A stretch of 64,000 nucleotides of DNA from Paracoccaceae bacterium (lineage in GTDB: Bacteria > Pseudomonadota > Alphaproteobacteria > Rhodobacterales > Rhodobacteraceae), in the NCBI GenBank assembly GCA_016124615.1, contig WGNF01000002.1, forward strand, positions 62,001 through 126,000, read 5' to 3'. The number at the start of each line of letters is the position of its first letter. The stretch's first letter is position 1. A program made the position numbers and the translations under genes. This document shows positions 16,968-26,208 of the stretch, piece by piece. A model generated the notes under the pieces. That model was not told where the DNA came from and did no database searches. It worked only from the letters and a program-made list of their open reading frames with translations.

Positions 16968-18410
16968 TCAGGTGGTAAGGCTTTGCACCGCGACCTGCGC
17001 CGCGCGGTAGCGGGCATGGGCCATGTCGAAGGCGGCGGCGAGCGCGTTGTCGGGCTCGACCGTGCGGGCGATGGCGGGGGCGGTAGCGATTTCGGCCCCG
17101 GCGCCGGTGGCGGCCATGATGGCCAGCCGTGCCGCCCCGAAGGCGCCACCGAAATCGCCAGAAACCGGCACCTGCACCGGCGTGCCAAGCGCCGTGGCGA
17201 TGGCCCGCAGCCAGTAGTCGGACCGCGAACCGCCACCGACCGCCAGCAGGCTGGTGATCTTGGTGCCGGTCGCGGCCAGCGCGTCGCGGCAGTCGCGGAT
17301 CGCGAAGGTCACGCCTTCCAGCACGGCACGGGTGGCGGCAGTGCGATCGGTCGCATGTTCAAGGCCAAGGAAGGCGCCACGGATGGCGGCATCGTTCAGC
17401 GGCGTCCGTTCACCGCCCAGATAGGGCAGGAACAGGGTCTTGCCGGGTGCCCTCAACGCACCCAGCCCGCCGGTCAGCGCCGCCGCATCGGAACCGACAA
17501 GGCCCGCGAACCAGTTCAGCGCATCCGTGGCGGCAAGGATCACGCCCATCTGATGCCAGGTGCCCGGCAGCGCGTGGCAGAAGGTGTGCACGGCGGTTTC
17601 CGGCGCGGGTTGATAGCCGTCGTTGGCGGCGAAGAGCACGCCCGAGGTGCCGAGGCTGACGAACGCCTCGCCCGCGCGCACCACGCCGACGCCGACGCCA
17701 GAGGCGGCGTTGTCGCCGCCGCCGCCCGCCACCACCACATCGCGGCGCAGGCCCCAGCGGGTCGCCAGTTGCGGCCGGATCACGCCCGAAACCTCTGACC
17801 CTTCTACCAGCCGGGGCATCTGATCGCGCGACAGTTCCGTCGCGGCCAGCAGCGCATCCGACCAGTCGCGCGCCCCGGTATCAAGCCAGCTGGTGCCCGC
17901 CGCATCCGACATTTCGGCGACATGGCCGCCGGTCAGCCAAAGCCGCAGGTAATCCTTGGGCAGAAGCACCTTGGCCACCCGCGCGAACAGCGCGGGCTCG
18001 TGCCGCCGCACCCACATCAGTTTCGGCGCGGTAAAGCCCGGAAAGACGATGTTGCCGGTCACCCGCCGGAACATCGGATCGCCGTCAAGCTCTGCCGCCT
18101 CTTCATGCGCGCGAGTATCGTTCCACAGGATGCAGGGCCGCAGCACCTCGTCCGAGGCGTCGAGCAGCGTGGCGCCATGCATCTGGCCTGACAGGCCGAT
18201 GGCCTGCACCCCGGCCAGCGAGCGTTCGGCCGCCAGCGCGTCCAGCACCGACTCGGTGGCGGCAATCCAGTCGGCGGGCGATTGTTCCGACCAGCCATCG
18301 GCCGGGCGGCGGACCGTCAGCGGGGCCGAAGCCTCGGCCAGAACGGTCTGCGCCTCGTCGATCAGGATCGCCTTCAGCCCCGACGTCCCCAGATCGAGGC
18401 CAAGGAACAT
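16968..18410 (-). CDS. xylB: Xylulokinase
   Basis: Phosphorylates D-xylulose with ATP. The 480-residue FGGY-family protein starts [18 protein letters not shown], the first phosphate-binding motif, and has DGWSEQSPADW, GLSGQMHGATLLD, WNDTRAHEEA and the C-terminal ATPase motif LAVGGGSRSDYWLRAIATALG. ATG 18410 overlaps the stop of the upstream ATPase gene (ATGA), showing translational coupling. It belongs to the xylose operon between the transporter and xylA. Confidence 0.95.
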   Translation of the reverse strand: MFLGLDLGTSGLKAILIDEAQTVLAEASAPLTVRRPADGWSEQSPADWIAATESVLDALAAERSLAGVQAIGLSGQMHGATLLDASDEVLRPCILWNDTRAHEEAAELDGDPMFRRVTGNIVFPGFTAPKLMWVRRHEPALFARVAKVLLPKDYLRLWLTGGHVAEMSDAAGTSWLDTGARDWSDALLAATELSRDQMPRLVEGSEVSGVIRPQLATRWGLRRDVVVAGGGGDNAASGVGVGVVRAGEAFVSLGTSGVLFAANDGYQPAPETAVHTFCHALPGTWHQMGVILAATDALNWFAGLVGSDAAALTGGLGALRAPGKTLFLPYLGGERTPLNDAAIRGAFLGLEHATDRTAATRAVLEGVTFAIRDCRDALAATGTKITSLLAVGGGSRSDYWLRAIATALGTPVQVPVSGDFGGAFGAARLAIMAATGAGAEIATAPAIARTVEPDNALAAAFDMAHARYRAAQVAVQSLTT

Positions 18411-19159
18411 CACGCCACCTGTTCGGGCATCTTGCCAAGGATGATCATGCCCAGAAGGTCGTCTTCTGACACGTCGGCGCATTTCACGATGCCGACGACC
18501 TGACCGTTCTTCATCACGCAGGCCCGGTCGCAGAGGATTTTCACCTGATGGATGTCGTGGTCGATCAGGAAGATGCCCAAGCCCTGGCGTTTCAGCTCCT
18601 GGATCAATTCCGCCACCATCTGGGTCTCATGGGGGCCCAGCGCCGCCGTCGGCTCGTCCATGATCAGGATCTTGGCGTTGAAATAGACCGCGCGGGCGAT
18701 GGCGACCGACTGCCGCTGACCGCCGGACAGGGCCGAGACCGGATCCTTGAACTTGCGGAAGTTGGGGTTCAGCCGCGCCATGATCTTGCGGGTTTCGGCC
18801 TCCATCTGGGCGTCGTCGACGAAGCCGGTCGGCGTCACCAGCTCACGGCCCAGAAACAGGTTCGAGGAGGCATCGAGGTTATCGGCCAGCGCAAGCGTCT
18901 GGTAGATCGTCTCGATGTTGTATTTCCGGGCCTCGCGCGGGTTGGTGATCTCGACCTTCTGGCCGTTGATGAAGATCTCGCCCGAGTCTTTCTGATAGGC
19001 GCCGGAAAGGCACTTGATCAGCGTCGATTTGCCCGCGCCGTTGTGGCCGAGAAGCCCGACGACCTCGCCGGGGTAAAGATCGACCGAGACGTGGTCGACC
19101 GCCTTGATGCCGCCGAAAGCGATCGAGATGTCGCGCAGTTCAACAAGAGGCGTGCTCAT
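18410..19159 (-). CDS. Sugar ABC transporter ATP-binding protein (half-size, xylose locus)
   Basis: Energises uptake of the sugar bound by the XylF-like protein. At 249 residues it holds only one nucleotide-binding domain: Walker [13 protein letters not shown], signature [15 protein letters not shown], Walker [13 protein letters not shown] and the switch IDHDIHQV. E. coli XylG and RbsA carry two such domains in about 500 residues, so this ATPase must dimerise, as FrcA-type proteins do. The start at 19159 overlaps the permease stop by 4 bp, and its own stop overlaps xylB. Transport of xylose is inferred from the operon. Confidence 0.9.
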   Translation of the reverse strand: MSTPLVELRDISIAFGGIKAVDHVSVDLYPGEVVGLLGHNGAGKSTLIKCLSGAYQKDSGEIFINGQKVEITNPREARKYNIETIYQTLALADNLDASSNLFLGRELVTPTGFVDDAQMEAETRKIMARLNPNFRKFKDPVSALSGGQRQSVAIARAVYFNAKILIMDEPTAALGPHETQMVAELIQELKRQGLGIFLIDHDIHQVKILCDRACVMKNGQVVGIVKCADVSEDDLLGMIILGKMPEQVA

Positions 19160-20451
19160 TTCAAAGCTCCCGTGCGCTTGCGGTAAAGCGTGTCGACAAA
19201 GACGGCGAGCACGAGGACGGCGCCCACGACGATATTCTGGAACGGCGAGTCGACGCCGACCATCGCCATGCCTGATTGCAGCGACTGCATGATCAACGCG
19301 CCGAGGATGGCGCCGTAGATCGTGCCGACCCCGCCCGAAAGCGCGGTGCCGCCGATGACCGCCGCCGCGATGGTGCGCAGCTCGTCCAGCGTGCCGATGT
19401 CGTTGGTGTGGTAGGTCTGGCGGGCCGAGGCGACCACCGCCGAAAGCCCGGCCAACATGCCCATCACGGCAAAGACCTTGACCGTCAGCATCTTGGTGTT
19501 GATGCCCGAAAGCTCTGCCGCGCTGGGGTTGCCGCCGGTTGCGAAGATGTAGCGGCCAAAGCGCGTCTTGCTGGCAACCAGTGTCATCGCGATCGCCACC
19601 GCGATCAGCAGGAACACCGAGATCGGCAGACCGTAGACGTCCGTGTAGCCGTCCGGCATCGTCTTGCCGATGGCCGCAAAGCGACGCTGCAGCACGAGGG
19701 TGGGAATGTCGTAGGAATTCAGCGTCCAGACGAAGCCGAGGATCACCACGATGGCGATGGCGGCGATCGTCGCTTCCGCCCACATCGGCTTGACCGGAAA
19801 CTCATGCTTGATGCGGCCTTGGCGGGTCCGCAGCATGCCGAAAATCGTGGCGACACAGGCGATCAGCCCGAACGCCCAGGACAGCGGTGCGCCAAGCGTG
19901 CCGTTGATGCCGCCGAACAACTGGAACCGTTCGTCAAGCGGGCCGAGGGTCTGGCCGCTGGTGATGTACCAGGCCACGTTGCGCCAGACCAGCAGGCCGC
20001 CGAGCGTTACGATGAACGAGGGCACCGAAAGGTAGCCGACAACCCAGCCGTTGAAGGCGCCGACGATGCCGCCGACGATCAGCCCGGCGACGATCGCGAT
20101 CGGCGCGATCAGCGGGCTGCCAAGCGGAATGCCGATATCGGGCAACAGCTGCACCTGAAGCAGACCCATCACAGCCGAACACAGGCAGAGCAGCGAGCCG
20201 ACCGACAGGTCGATGTCGCGCAGCACGATCACGAAGACCATGCCCGTCGCCATGATCGCGACCGAAACGGTCTGGATCGTCAGGTTGAAAATGTTCCGCG
20301 GGGTCAGGAACAGACCCCCGGTAAAGAGGTGAAAGCCGATTGTCAGCGCGACGAATGCAACAAGCATCCCCAGCAGGCGGGTGTCGAGTTCCAGCGTTTC
20401 AAGAATGCTTTTCTTGCGGGCGCCGCCCGGTGCGTCAGCCGATGCCGTCAT
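19156..20451 (-). CDS. xylH: Sugar ABC transporter permease (XylH-like)
   Basis: Forms the membrane channel for pentose uptake. The 431-residue BPD_transp_2 family protein has about ten or more hydrophobic segments after a short cytoplasmic N-terminus. Family motifs include [58 protein letters not shown], and the ATPase-contact region [17 protein letters not shown]. The length is closer to XylH (about 390) than to RbsC (about 320). ATG 20451 is chosen over the longer in-frame start. A long inverted repeat lies between it and the binding-protein gene. Confidence 0.88.
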   Translation of the reverse strand: MTASADAPGGARKKSILETLELDTRLLGMLVAFVALTIGFHLFTGGLFLTPRNIFNLTIQTVSVAIMATGMVFVIVLRDIDLSVGSLLCLCSAVMGLLQVQLLPDIGIPLGSPLIAPIAIVAGLIVGGIVGAFNGWVVGYLSVPSFIVTLGGLLVWRNVAWYITSGQTLGPLDERFQLFGGINGTLGAPLSWAFGLIACVATIFGMLRTRQGRIKHEFPVKPMWAEATIAAIAIVVILGFVWTLNSYDIPTLVLQRRFAAIGKTMPDGYTDVYGLPISVFLLIAVAIAMTLVASKTRFGRYIFATGGNPSAAELSGINTKMLTVKVFAVMGMLAGLSAVVASARQTYHTNDIGTLDELRTIAAAVIGGTALSGGVGTIYGAILGALIMQSLQSGMAMVGVDSPFQNIVVGAVLVLAVFVDTLYRKRTGALK

Positions 20452-20473
20452 GGCGATGATCCTGGATGTTGAG

Positions 20474-20528
20474 CACGTCGCCCCGGCCATCGTGGCCCGA
20501 AGGCCCCGGCTTGCGCCGGGGCGACGTG
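20474..20528 (-). promoter_or_regulatory. Intercistronic hairpin between xylF and the permease gene
   Basis: CACGTCGCCCCGG (20474-20486) is perfectly complementary to CCGGGGCGACGTG (20516-20528). A smaller hairpin CCCCGGC/GCCGGGG around TTGC (20504-20521) overlaps the right arm and could compete with it. Such structures commonly stabilise the binding-protein mRNA and lower expression of the downstream permease. The structure is seen; the role is inferred. Confidence 0.6.
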
Positions 20529-20552
20529 GGAGGGTCAGTAGTCAGGCGCTGC

Positions 20553-21572
20553 TTAGTTGCAGGGCGCCGGGCCTTTCTTCACGCCTTGGCAGAGTTCTGC
20601 CTTGGTGATCCAGCCAGCTTTCACCACCACGTCAAGGTTGTCCTTGGTGATCGGGATCGGCTTCAGGAACAGCGCGTTGACGGTGTTGCCGCCGGGGGTC
20701 TTGAACTGTTGTTCGCCCTTCACTTTGGCCATCGGGTCTTTCGCCAGTTCGGCAGCGATTTCACCGGCGTTCTTGCCAAGATCGCGCGAGTCCTTCCAGA
20801 CCGACACGGTCTGGGTGCCCAGAGCGATACGGTTCAGCGCGGCGTGGTCGCCGTCCTGACCCGACAGCGGAACGACCATGCCTTGGGCGGCCAGCGCCGC
20901 GGCGGCGCCGCCGGCGGTGCCGTCGTTGGAGGCGACAACCGCATCAACCTTGTTGTTGTTGGCGGTCAGGATCTGTTCCATGTTCTTCTGCGCGTTGGCG
21001 GGCAGCCAGCCGTCGGTATAGGCTTCGCCGACAACCTTGATGTCGCCCTTGTCGATCGCCGGCTGCAGAATTTCGAGCTGGCCCGAGTGCAGGAAGTCAG
21101 AGTTCGGGTCGGTCGCCGAACCCTTGATGAAGACGTAGTTGCCCTTCGGCGCGGCGGCGTAGACCGCACGAGCCTGCATCCGGCCGACTTCAATGTTGTC
21201 GAACGTCAGGTAGAAGGCGCTCGGGTCTTCGATCAGACGGTCGTAGGCGATGACCGGGATACCCGCGTCATGGGCGGCCTTCATCGCCGGGGCGATGGCC
21301 TTGGTGTCCTGCGCGAGGATGATCAGAACCTTGGCGCCTTGCGAGATCAGGCTTTCAACGTCCGAGATCTGCTTGGCCGACGACGACTGCGCGTCGGTCG
21401 AGATGTATTTGTCGCCAGCGGCCGCAAGCGCACCCTTGATCGCGGCTTCGTCGGTTTTCCAGCGCTCTTCCTGGAAGTTCGACCAGCTGACGCCGACGAC
21501 GGCGGCATTGGCCACCATCGGAAGTGCGAGGCCCGCCGCAACCGCGACAGCCGTCATGAAGTTCTTACGCAT
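20553..21572 (-). CDS. xylF: D-xylose periplasmic binding protein
   Basis: Captures sugar in the periplasm for the adjacent permease and ATPase. The 339-residue protein has a signal peptide ([14 protein letters not shown] through ANA, about 24 residues) and the periplasmic-binding-protein type 1 fold. [58 protein letters not shown] and [20 protein letters not shown] closely fit XylF proteins. GGAGGATCAAT precedes ATG 21572. It is the first gene of the operon; the open frame extending further upstream is antisense to the regulator and is not part of the gene. Confidence 0.93.
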   Translation of the reverse strand: MRKNFMTAVAVAAGLALPMVANAAVVGVSWSNFQEERWKTDEAAIKGALAAAGDKYISTDAQSSSAKQISDVESLISQGAKVLIILAQDTKAIAPAMKAAHDAGIPVIAYDRLIEDPSAFYLTFDNIEVGRMQARAVYAAAPKGNYVFIKGSATDPNSDFLHSGQLEILQPAIDKGDIKVVGEAYTDGWLPANAQKNMEQILTANNNKVDAVVASNDGTAGGAAAALAAQGMVVPLSGQDGDHAALNRIALGTQTVSVWKDSRDLGKNAGEIAAELAKDPMAKVKGEQQFKTPGGNTVNALFLKPIPITKDNLDVVVKAGWITKAELCQGVKKGPAPCN

Positions 21573-21636
21573 ATTGATCCTCCCATTGGATGCGGCCAGC
21601 GAAGGGCCGGTCCGACGGATTCGTCGGCACGGCATG

Positions 21637-21665
21637 AAAATGACTTCAATAAATTTAGTTGTCAA
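21637..21665 (-). promoter_or_regulatory. Candidate xylF promoter in an AT-rich island
   Basis: TTGACA on the minus strand (21660-21665) is a perfect -35 hexamer. A weak -10 (CATTTT, 21637-21642) follows after 17 bp. The surrounding 40 bp is far richer in A and T than its neighbours and lies between the divergent xylF and ROK regulator genes, where the regulator should bind. No clear operator palindrome was found. Confidence 0.4.
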
Positions 21666-21785
21666 AATAAAAATGATGAGAGATTGTCCTGGGGCGGGCT
21701 CAACGCCGAAGAATACGCCGCATTGCAGAAAACTTGCGGTGAAATCACGTTCCTCTGATGTGTCTTTTGTTCGGGAGCCGAAGTA

Positions 21786-23069
21786 ATGCAACCGGTGCGC
21801 CACGAGAACGGAGGGGGCAGCCAGGTCGTACCGAAAGGCTGCGGCCCGCTGATCCCGCCGCTGTCGGATACGCTGCGCCCCCTGCGCCAGCAAGTTTTCG
21901 AACGGGTGCGCGCCGCGGGGCTGATCGCGCGGGTCAAGGTGGCGAAGGATCTTGGCGTCAGCCCGGCCTCGGTGACCACCTCGACCTCGGAGCTGATCGA
22001 GGCGGGGCTGATCGAAGAGGTGTTCCTGCCACGCGATCCGGAAACCGGGCGTGGACGACCGGCGGTGTCGCTGGGCGTGCGGGCGTCGGCGCATCACGTC
22101 GCGGGAATGCGGCTGTCGGACCGCGAGCATACGGCGGTGGTTGCCGATTTCGCCGGCCGGATGATCGCCAGCGACACGATTCCACGGCGGCCGGGGGCGA
22201 TGGACCTGCAGACGCTGCTTGACGCCAGCGAGACGCTGTTGGACCGGGTTTGCGCCAAGGCGGGCATCGCGCGCGAAACGCTGAGCGCGGTGGGCCTTGG
22301 CGTGCCGGGCTTCGTCGATCGGGATGGCGGGCTGGTGCTGTGGTCGCCGGTCCTTTCGGAACGCGCGTCGCCGCTGGGCGCCGCTGCCGCTGCGCGATTC
22401 GGCCTGCCGGTGCATGTCGACAACGACGCCAACCTTGTCACGCTTGCTGAGCTTTGGTTCGGCGCCGGGCGCAAACTGTCGGACTTCGCCGTGGTGACCA
22501 TCGAGCATGGCGTGGGCATGGGTTTCGTGCTGAACCACCGCATCTATCGCGGCGCGCAGGGGTTGGGCATGGAACTGGGCCACACCAAGGTGCAGCTTGA
22601 CGGCGCGCTGTGCCGCTGTGGCCAGCGTGGCTGTCTGGAGGCTTACATCGCCGACTATGCACTGGCGCGCGAGGCGACCACGGCGCTGAACTGGACCCAC
22701 AAGGAAAGTCAGTCGATCGGGGTGCTGCTGGAAAGCCTTTATGACCATGCCAAGGCGGGCAATACCGCGGCGCGGTCGATCTTTCGGCGGGCGGGGCGGT
22801 ATCTGGCCGTGGGGTTGGCCAATGTCGTGAACCTGTTCGACCCCGAGCTTATCATTCTGTCGGGCGAGCGGATGCGGTATGACTACCTCTATGCCGCCGA
22901 TACGCTGTCCGAGATGGAGGCGCTGATGCTGAACACAGGGCGCCCGGCGCCGAGGATCGAAATTCATGCCTGGGGCGACTTGCTCTGGGCGCATGGGGCC
23001 GCCGCACTCGCCTTGTCTGCGGTGACCGAAAGCCTGCTGGTTCCGGTACGGGAGATTGCAGCGCAATGA
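21786..23069 (+). CDS. xylR: ROK-family transcriptional regulator of the xylose operon (XylR-type)
   Basis: A 427-residue repressor-type ROK protein. Residues about 35-75 form a winged helix ([42 protein letters not shown]). A sugar-kinase-like domain follows, with [47 protein letters not shown] and the ROK zinc motif [12 protein letters not shown]. It is transcribed away from xylF, the usual arrangement for XylR of alphaproteobacteria, and would release DNA on binding xylose. Its stop overlaps the next gene by 4 bp, so that gene is coupled to it. The xylose specificity is inferred from location. Confidence 0.88.
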   Translation: MQPVRHENGGGSQVVPKGCGPLIPPLSDTLRPLRQQVFERVRAAGLIARVKVAKDLGVSPASVTTSTSELIEAGLIEEVFLPRDPETGRGRPAVSLGVRASAHHVAGMRLSDREHTAVVADFAGRMIASDTIPRRPGAMDLQTLLDASETLLDRVCAKAGIARETLSAVGLGVPGFVDRDGGLVLWSPVLSERASPLGAAAAARFGLPVHVDNDANLVTLAELWFGAGRKLSDFAVVTIEHGVGMGFVLNHRIYRGAQGLGMELGHTKVQLDGALCRCGQRGCLEAYIADYALAREATTALNWTHKESQSIGVLLESLYDHAKAGNTAARSIFRRAGRYLAVGLANVVNLFDPELIILSGERMRYDYLYAADTLSEMEALMLNTGRPAPRIEIHAWGDLLWAHGAAALALSAVTESLLVPVREIAAQ

Positions 23070-24625
23070 AGGCGGCACCCCTCCTCTGGCTGATCTCGGC
23101 CCTTCCCGCGGTGGCGCTGCCTGCCACGCCTGATCCGCATTTCGTCGACCGCGCGCAGGCGCTGCCGGTACAGCAGATCTACTCTGGTGGCTGGGAGCAT
23201 TTCGTTGGCGGCGGCGTCGCGGTGATGGACTGCATGCACAACGGCTACCCCGCGCTTTTCGCGGCGGGCGGCGCCGGGCCGTCGCGCCTTTTGATCAACA
23301 CCACCACCGAGCCGGGCGCGCCGATCACCTTCAAGGTTGCCGACGGCTTTCCGGCCCTGACCGATGTGACCGGCGCCTATCCGATCGATATCGACGGCGA
23401 CGGCTGGGCGGACCTTTTCGTGATGCGGGTGGGTGGCAACGTCATCCTGAAGGGCGGGCCGCAGTGTTCGTTTGCCGATGTCACGGCAGACTGGGGCCTT
23501 GATCCCGGCGACAAGTGGACAACCGCGTTTTCGGCAACCTGGGACGCGGGGCAGACCTGGCCCACCATCGCGATCGGCAACTACGTCGACCGCAAGAACC
23601 CCAACGGGCCGTTCTTTGCCTGCGACACCGATTTTCTGGTGCGCCCCGATGGCCGCAAGTTTGGCGTCAAAATTCCGCTAACCCCCAGTTTCTGCACGCT
23701 GTCCATGCTGATTTCCGACTGGCGCCGCAACGGCGAGCGGGATTTGCGCGTCGCCAACGACCGGCAATACTACGTCAAGGGCGGTTATGAGCAGATGTGG
23801 CACCTGGACCCGCTGCGGCAGTTCACCGAGGCCGAGGGGTGGGATCATGTCTCGCTTTGGGGGATGGGCATCGCCAGCGCCGACCTGTCTGGCACGGGCT
23901 ATCCGGACGTGATGACGACCTCGATGGGCGATCAGCTGTTGCAGATCAACACCAAGGGCGCGCTGGCGGCCGCGCCCTATGCGATCGGCACCTATGCCCA
24001 GCGCCCGTTCAAGGGCGACGATGGCCGCCCCTCGACCGGCTGGCACGCGGAATTCGCCGACGTCGACAACGCCGGGCGGATGGATCTGTTCATCGCCAAG
24101 GGCAACGTCGATCAGATGCCCTCGAACGCCTCGAAAGACCCCAACAACCTCTTGATGCAGAACCCGGATGGCAGCTTTGTCGAGAAGGCCGACGTGGCGG
24201 GGATCGCCACCACGGAACGGTCGCGCGGGGCGGCGCTGGTGGACCTGAACGATGACGGTCTGCTCGACCTTGTGGTGATCAACCGGCGGGCGCAGATGGA
24301 GCTTTGGCAGAACGCGACGCCGGGCGCCAACCACTGGCTGGAGGTGCAGCCGCGGATGGATCAGGGCGGCAATGCCTATGCGGTGGGCGCATGGGTCGAG
24401 GTGAAGAGCGGCGACCACACCCAGGATCAGGAGATCACGGTGGGCGGCGGCCATGCCTCGGGGCATCTGACGCCGATCCACTTCGGGTTGGGGTCAGCCG
24501 ATTCGGCCGAGGTCCGGGTGATCTGGCCCAATGGCACGGCGTCGGACTGGGCGACGGTTCCGGTCGATGCCAAGACCAGCCTGCGCGCGGATGGGAAAGG
24601 CCTGACGGTGGCCCCGCTGTTCTGA
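23066..24625 (+). CDS. CRTAC1/ASPIC-UnbV family secreted protein with FG-GAP repeats
   Basis: A 519-residue exported protein with a signal peptide (about residues 1-20). The body is a beta-propeller of FG-GAP/VCBS type with calcium-binding loops such as [22 protein letters not shown] and [13 protein letters not shown]. It ends with an ASPIC/UnbV domain from about 420 ([36 protein letters not shown]). ATG 23066 sits inside the stop of the ROK gene, so translation is coupled. Function is unknown; such proteins often neighbour di-heme cytochrome c peroxidases, as here. Its link to xylose use is only positional. Confidence 0.85.
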   Translation: MKAAPLLWLISALPAVALPATPDPHFVDRAQALPVQQIYSGGWEHFVGGGVAVMDCMHNGYPALFAAGGAGPSRLLINTTTEPGAPITFKVADGFPALTDVTGAYPIDIDGDGWADLFVMRVGGNVILKGGPQCSFADVTADWGLDPGDKWTTAFSATWDAGQTWPTIAIGNYVDRKNPNGPFFACDTDFLVRPDGRKFGVKIPLTPSFCTLSMLISDWRRNGERDLRVANDRQYYVKGGYEQMWHLDPLRQFTEAEGWDHVSLWGMGIASADLSGTGYPDVMTTSMGDQLLQINTKGALAAAPYAIGTYAQRPFKGDDGRPSTGWHAEFADVDNAGRMDLFIAKGNVDQMPSNASKDPNNLLMQNPDGSFVEKADVAGIATTERSRGAALVDLNDDGLLDLVVINRRAQMELWQNATPGANHWLEVQPRMDQGGNAYAVGAWVEVKSGDHTQDQEITVGGGHASGHLTPIHFGLGSADSAEVRVIWPNGTASDWATVPVDAKTSLRADGKGLTVAPLF

Positions 24626-24652
24626 CGCGGGTGGGGCGCAAGCCGTTGGAAA

Positions 24653-24708
24653 GGCCGGGAAATCGGGGTACCGAAATCACACCGATTTTGCACCGCTTTC
24701 GCACCGAC
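24653..24708 (+). repeat. Dispersed intergenic repeat, copy B
   Basis: Matches the minus strand of 14250-14305 over 56 bp without gaps (about 47 identical by eye). It lies between the convergent CRTAC1 and peroxidase genes. Imperfect AAATCGG/CCGATTT arms are present. Confidence 0.65.
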
Positions 24709-24731
24709 GTTGAACAGCTTTCGCCCGCCGG

Positions 24732-26063
24732 TCAGTGATCGACCGGCAGCCCGCTGGGAACCGCCGCCGGCACGCCGAGTCGACCCTTCAGTGCGGCCGG
24801 ATCCTTCAGGGTTTCGAGGAAGGCATAGATCGCGTTCACATCGTCATCGGACAGTTTCACCGGCGGCGTTGTGACCGCGTCAAGGATCGCCTTGCGCTCT
24901 GCCGGGTCGTTCCAGACCGCCCAATCGGGTTTCGCCGCTACGTATCCGGCGGGAAAGGTCGCTTGTGGCGCATAGCTTTCCGCCCCCGTCACCGGATCGG
25001 CATGGTAGCGGATGAAGGCACGCAAGTCGGTGTGCGCGCCATCATGACCCCAGGGCCCGGTTTCGGTGACGTTGCGCAGGGACGGCGTGCGGAAGGCATA
25101 CATGTCGGCCGGGTTGTTGGAGACCCGGTAGCGGCCGATGTCGCGCTGATTGGTCTCGAACCGCTCCGTTCGGCCGGGGCCCAGCTGCGGTTCGCCCATC
25201 GCGTGAAACTCGTTGTCGGTCAGGAACGGGCCGCTGTGGCAGGTGCCGCAACCCGCGCGGCCATAGAACAGGTTCATCCCGGTTTTGGCCAGCGGTGGCA
25301 GATCGCCCTGATGGCGCAGGTAGGCGTCGAACGGGCTTTGATCCGACCGCCATTCAAAGGCGACGAAGGCGGCGATGGCGTTCGAAATGTCGGTGAAGGC
25401 GATCGGTCGACCGGCGGCGATGTCGGGGTAGACCTTGGCGAACATCGCCTTGTATGCGGGAATCGCGCTGATGCGGGCGGCAATTGCTTCCCATGCGCCG
25501 CCGGGGCCGGTGATCTGCCCCTCGCGCACGAATTTGGAAATGTCGTTTTCGGCGGCGTTTCCGGCCATCTCGTCTTGTGCCAGCACTGGGAACATGGCCT
25601 GCGCCGACAGGACAGAGGCGAAACCCCGCACCATCTCATCTTCCATCGGGGTGCGCAGGCCCGAGGGGCGGCTGGGATCGGCCTCGATCCGGCCATCGTC
25701 GAACATGATGGTGAAGCTCTTGGCGCCAAGGTTGAACAGACCGGGCGCGTTGCGGCCGATGCGCTGCTCTGGCATGTCGTTCGGGTCGGGGTGACGGGCC
25801 GGACCAAGGTCGATGCCGCCCTCGCCGATGTCGAGCGAGACGCCATCAGAGGTGGAGAATTTCGGGTTGTGGCAGGTGTCGCAGCCGATGTTGCGGTTCC
25901 CCGACAGGATCTTGTCGTAGTAAAGCAGCTGACCCAGCTTTGCCTCGTCAAGGTTGACGGCGGCATAGTCGGCATCGGTCACCGGTTTGGGCATGTCGGC
26001 CAGCGCGGGCGCTGCCAAAAGAGCCGCCACAGCGACGGTCGCAAGTCTGGATACGCGTTTCAT
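24732..26063 (-). CDS. Di-heme cytochrome c peroxidase (CCP/MauG superfamily)
   Basis: A periplasmic di-heme protein of 443 residues with a signal peptide (residues 1-23, ending ALA). The two heme sites are CDTCH (Cys61, Cys64, His65) and CGTCH (Cys272, Cys275, His276). Other family motifs are LGQLLYYDKILSGNRNIGC, ALAFVAFEW-like AAFVAFEWRS, and FRTPSLRNVTETGPWGHDG. By family it reduces hydrogen peroxide or, as in MauG/MbnH, oxidises a protein partner. The convergent CRTAC1 gene may encode that partner. ATG 26063 is preferred because it gives a proper signal peptide. Confidence 0.9.
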   Translation of the reverse strand: MKRVSRLATVAVAALLAAPALADMPKPVTDADYAAVNLDEAKLGQLLYYDKILSGNRNIGCDTCHNPKFSTSDGVSLDIGEGGIDLGPARHPDPNDMPEQRIGRNAPGLFNLGAKSFTIMFDDGRIEADPSRPSGLRTPMEDEMVRGFASVLSAQAMFPVLAQDEMAGNAAENDISKFVREGQITGPGGAWEAIAARISAIPAYKAMFAKVYPDIAAGRPIAFTDISNAIAAFVAFEWRSDQSPFDAYLRHQGDLPPLAKTGMNLFYGRAGCGTCHSGPFLTDNEFHAMGEPQLGPGRTERFETNQRDIGRYRVSNNPADMYAFRTPSLRNVTETGPWGHDGAHTDLRAFIRYHADPVTGAESYAPQATFPAGYVAAKPDWAVWNDPAERKAILDAVTTPPVKLSDDDVNAIYAFLETLKDPAALKGRLGVPAAVPSGLPVDH

Positions 26064-26208
26064 CTGACGTCCTCCCGTTGCGCGCAGTGAACCACGCCGG
26101 GGCACCGCAGGAAAGGCCGTCGGCGGCGATGTGATCGCGCGGCCGAGGGTTGGTTGCAGCCCCCGCCGCCGCGTGCAAAGGTCGGCCTGTTGGACGATGG
26201 AGGGTGAT

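Noticed and set aside
21573..23078. Apparent long N-terminal extension of xylF
   Set aside because: It is antisense to the ROK regulator. The signal peptide at the ATG of 21572 sets the true start.
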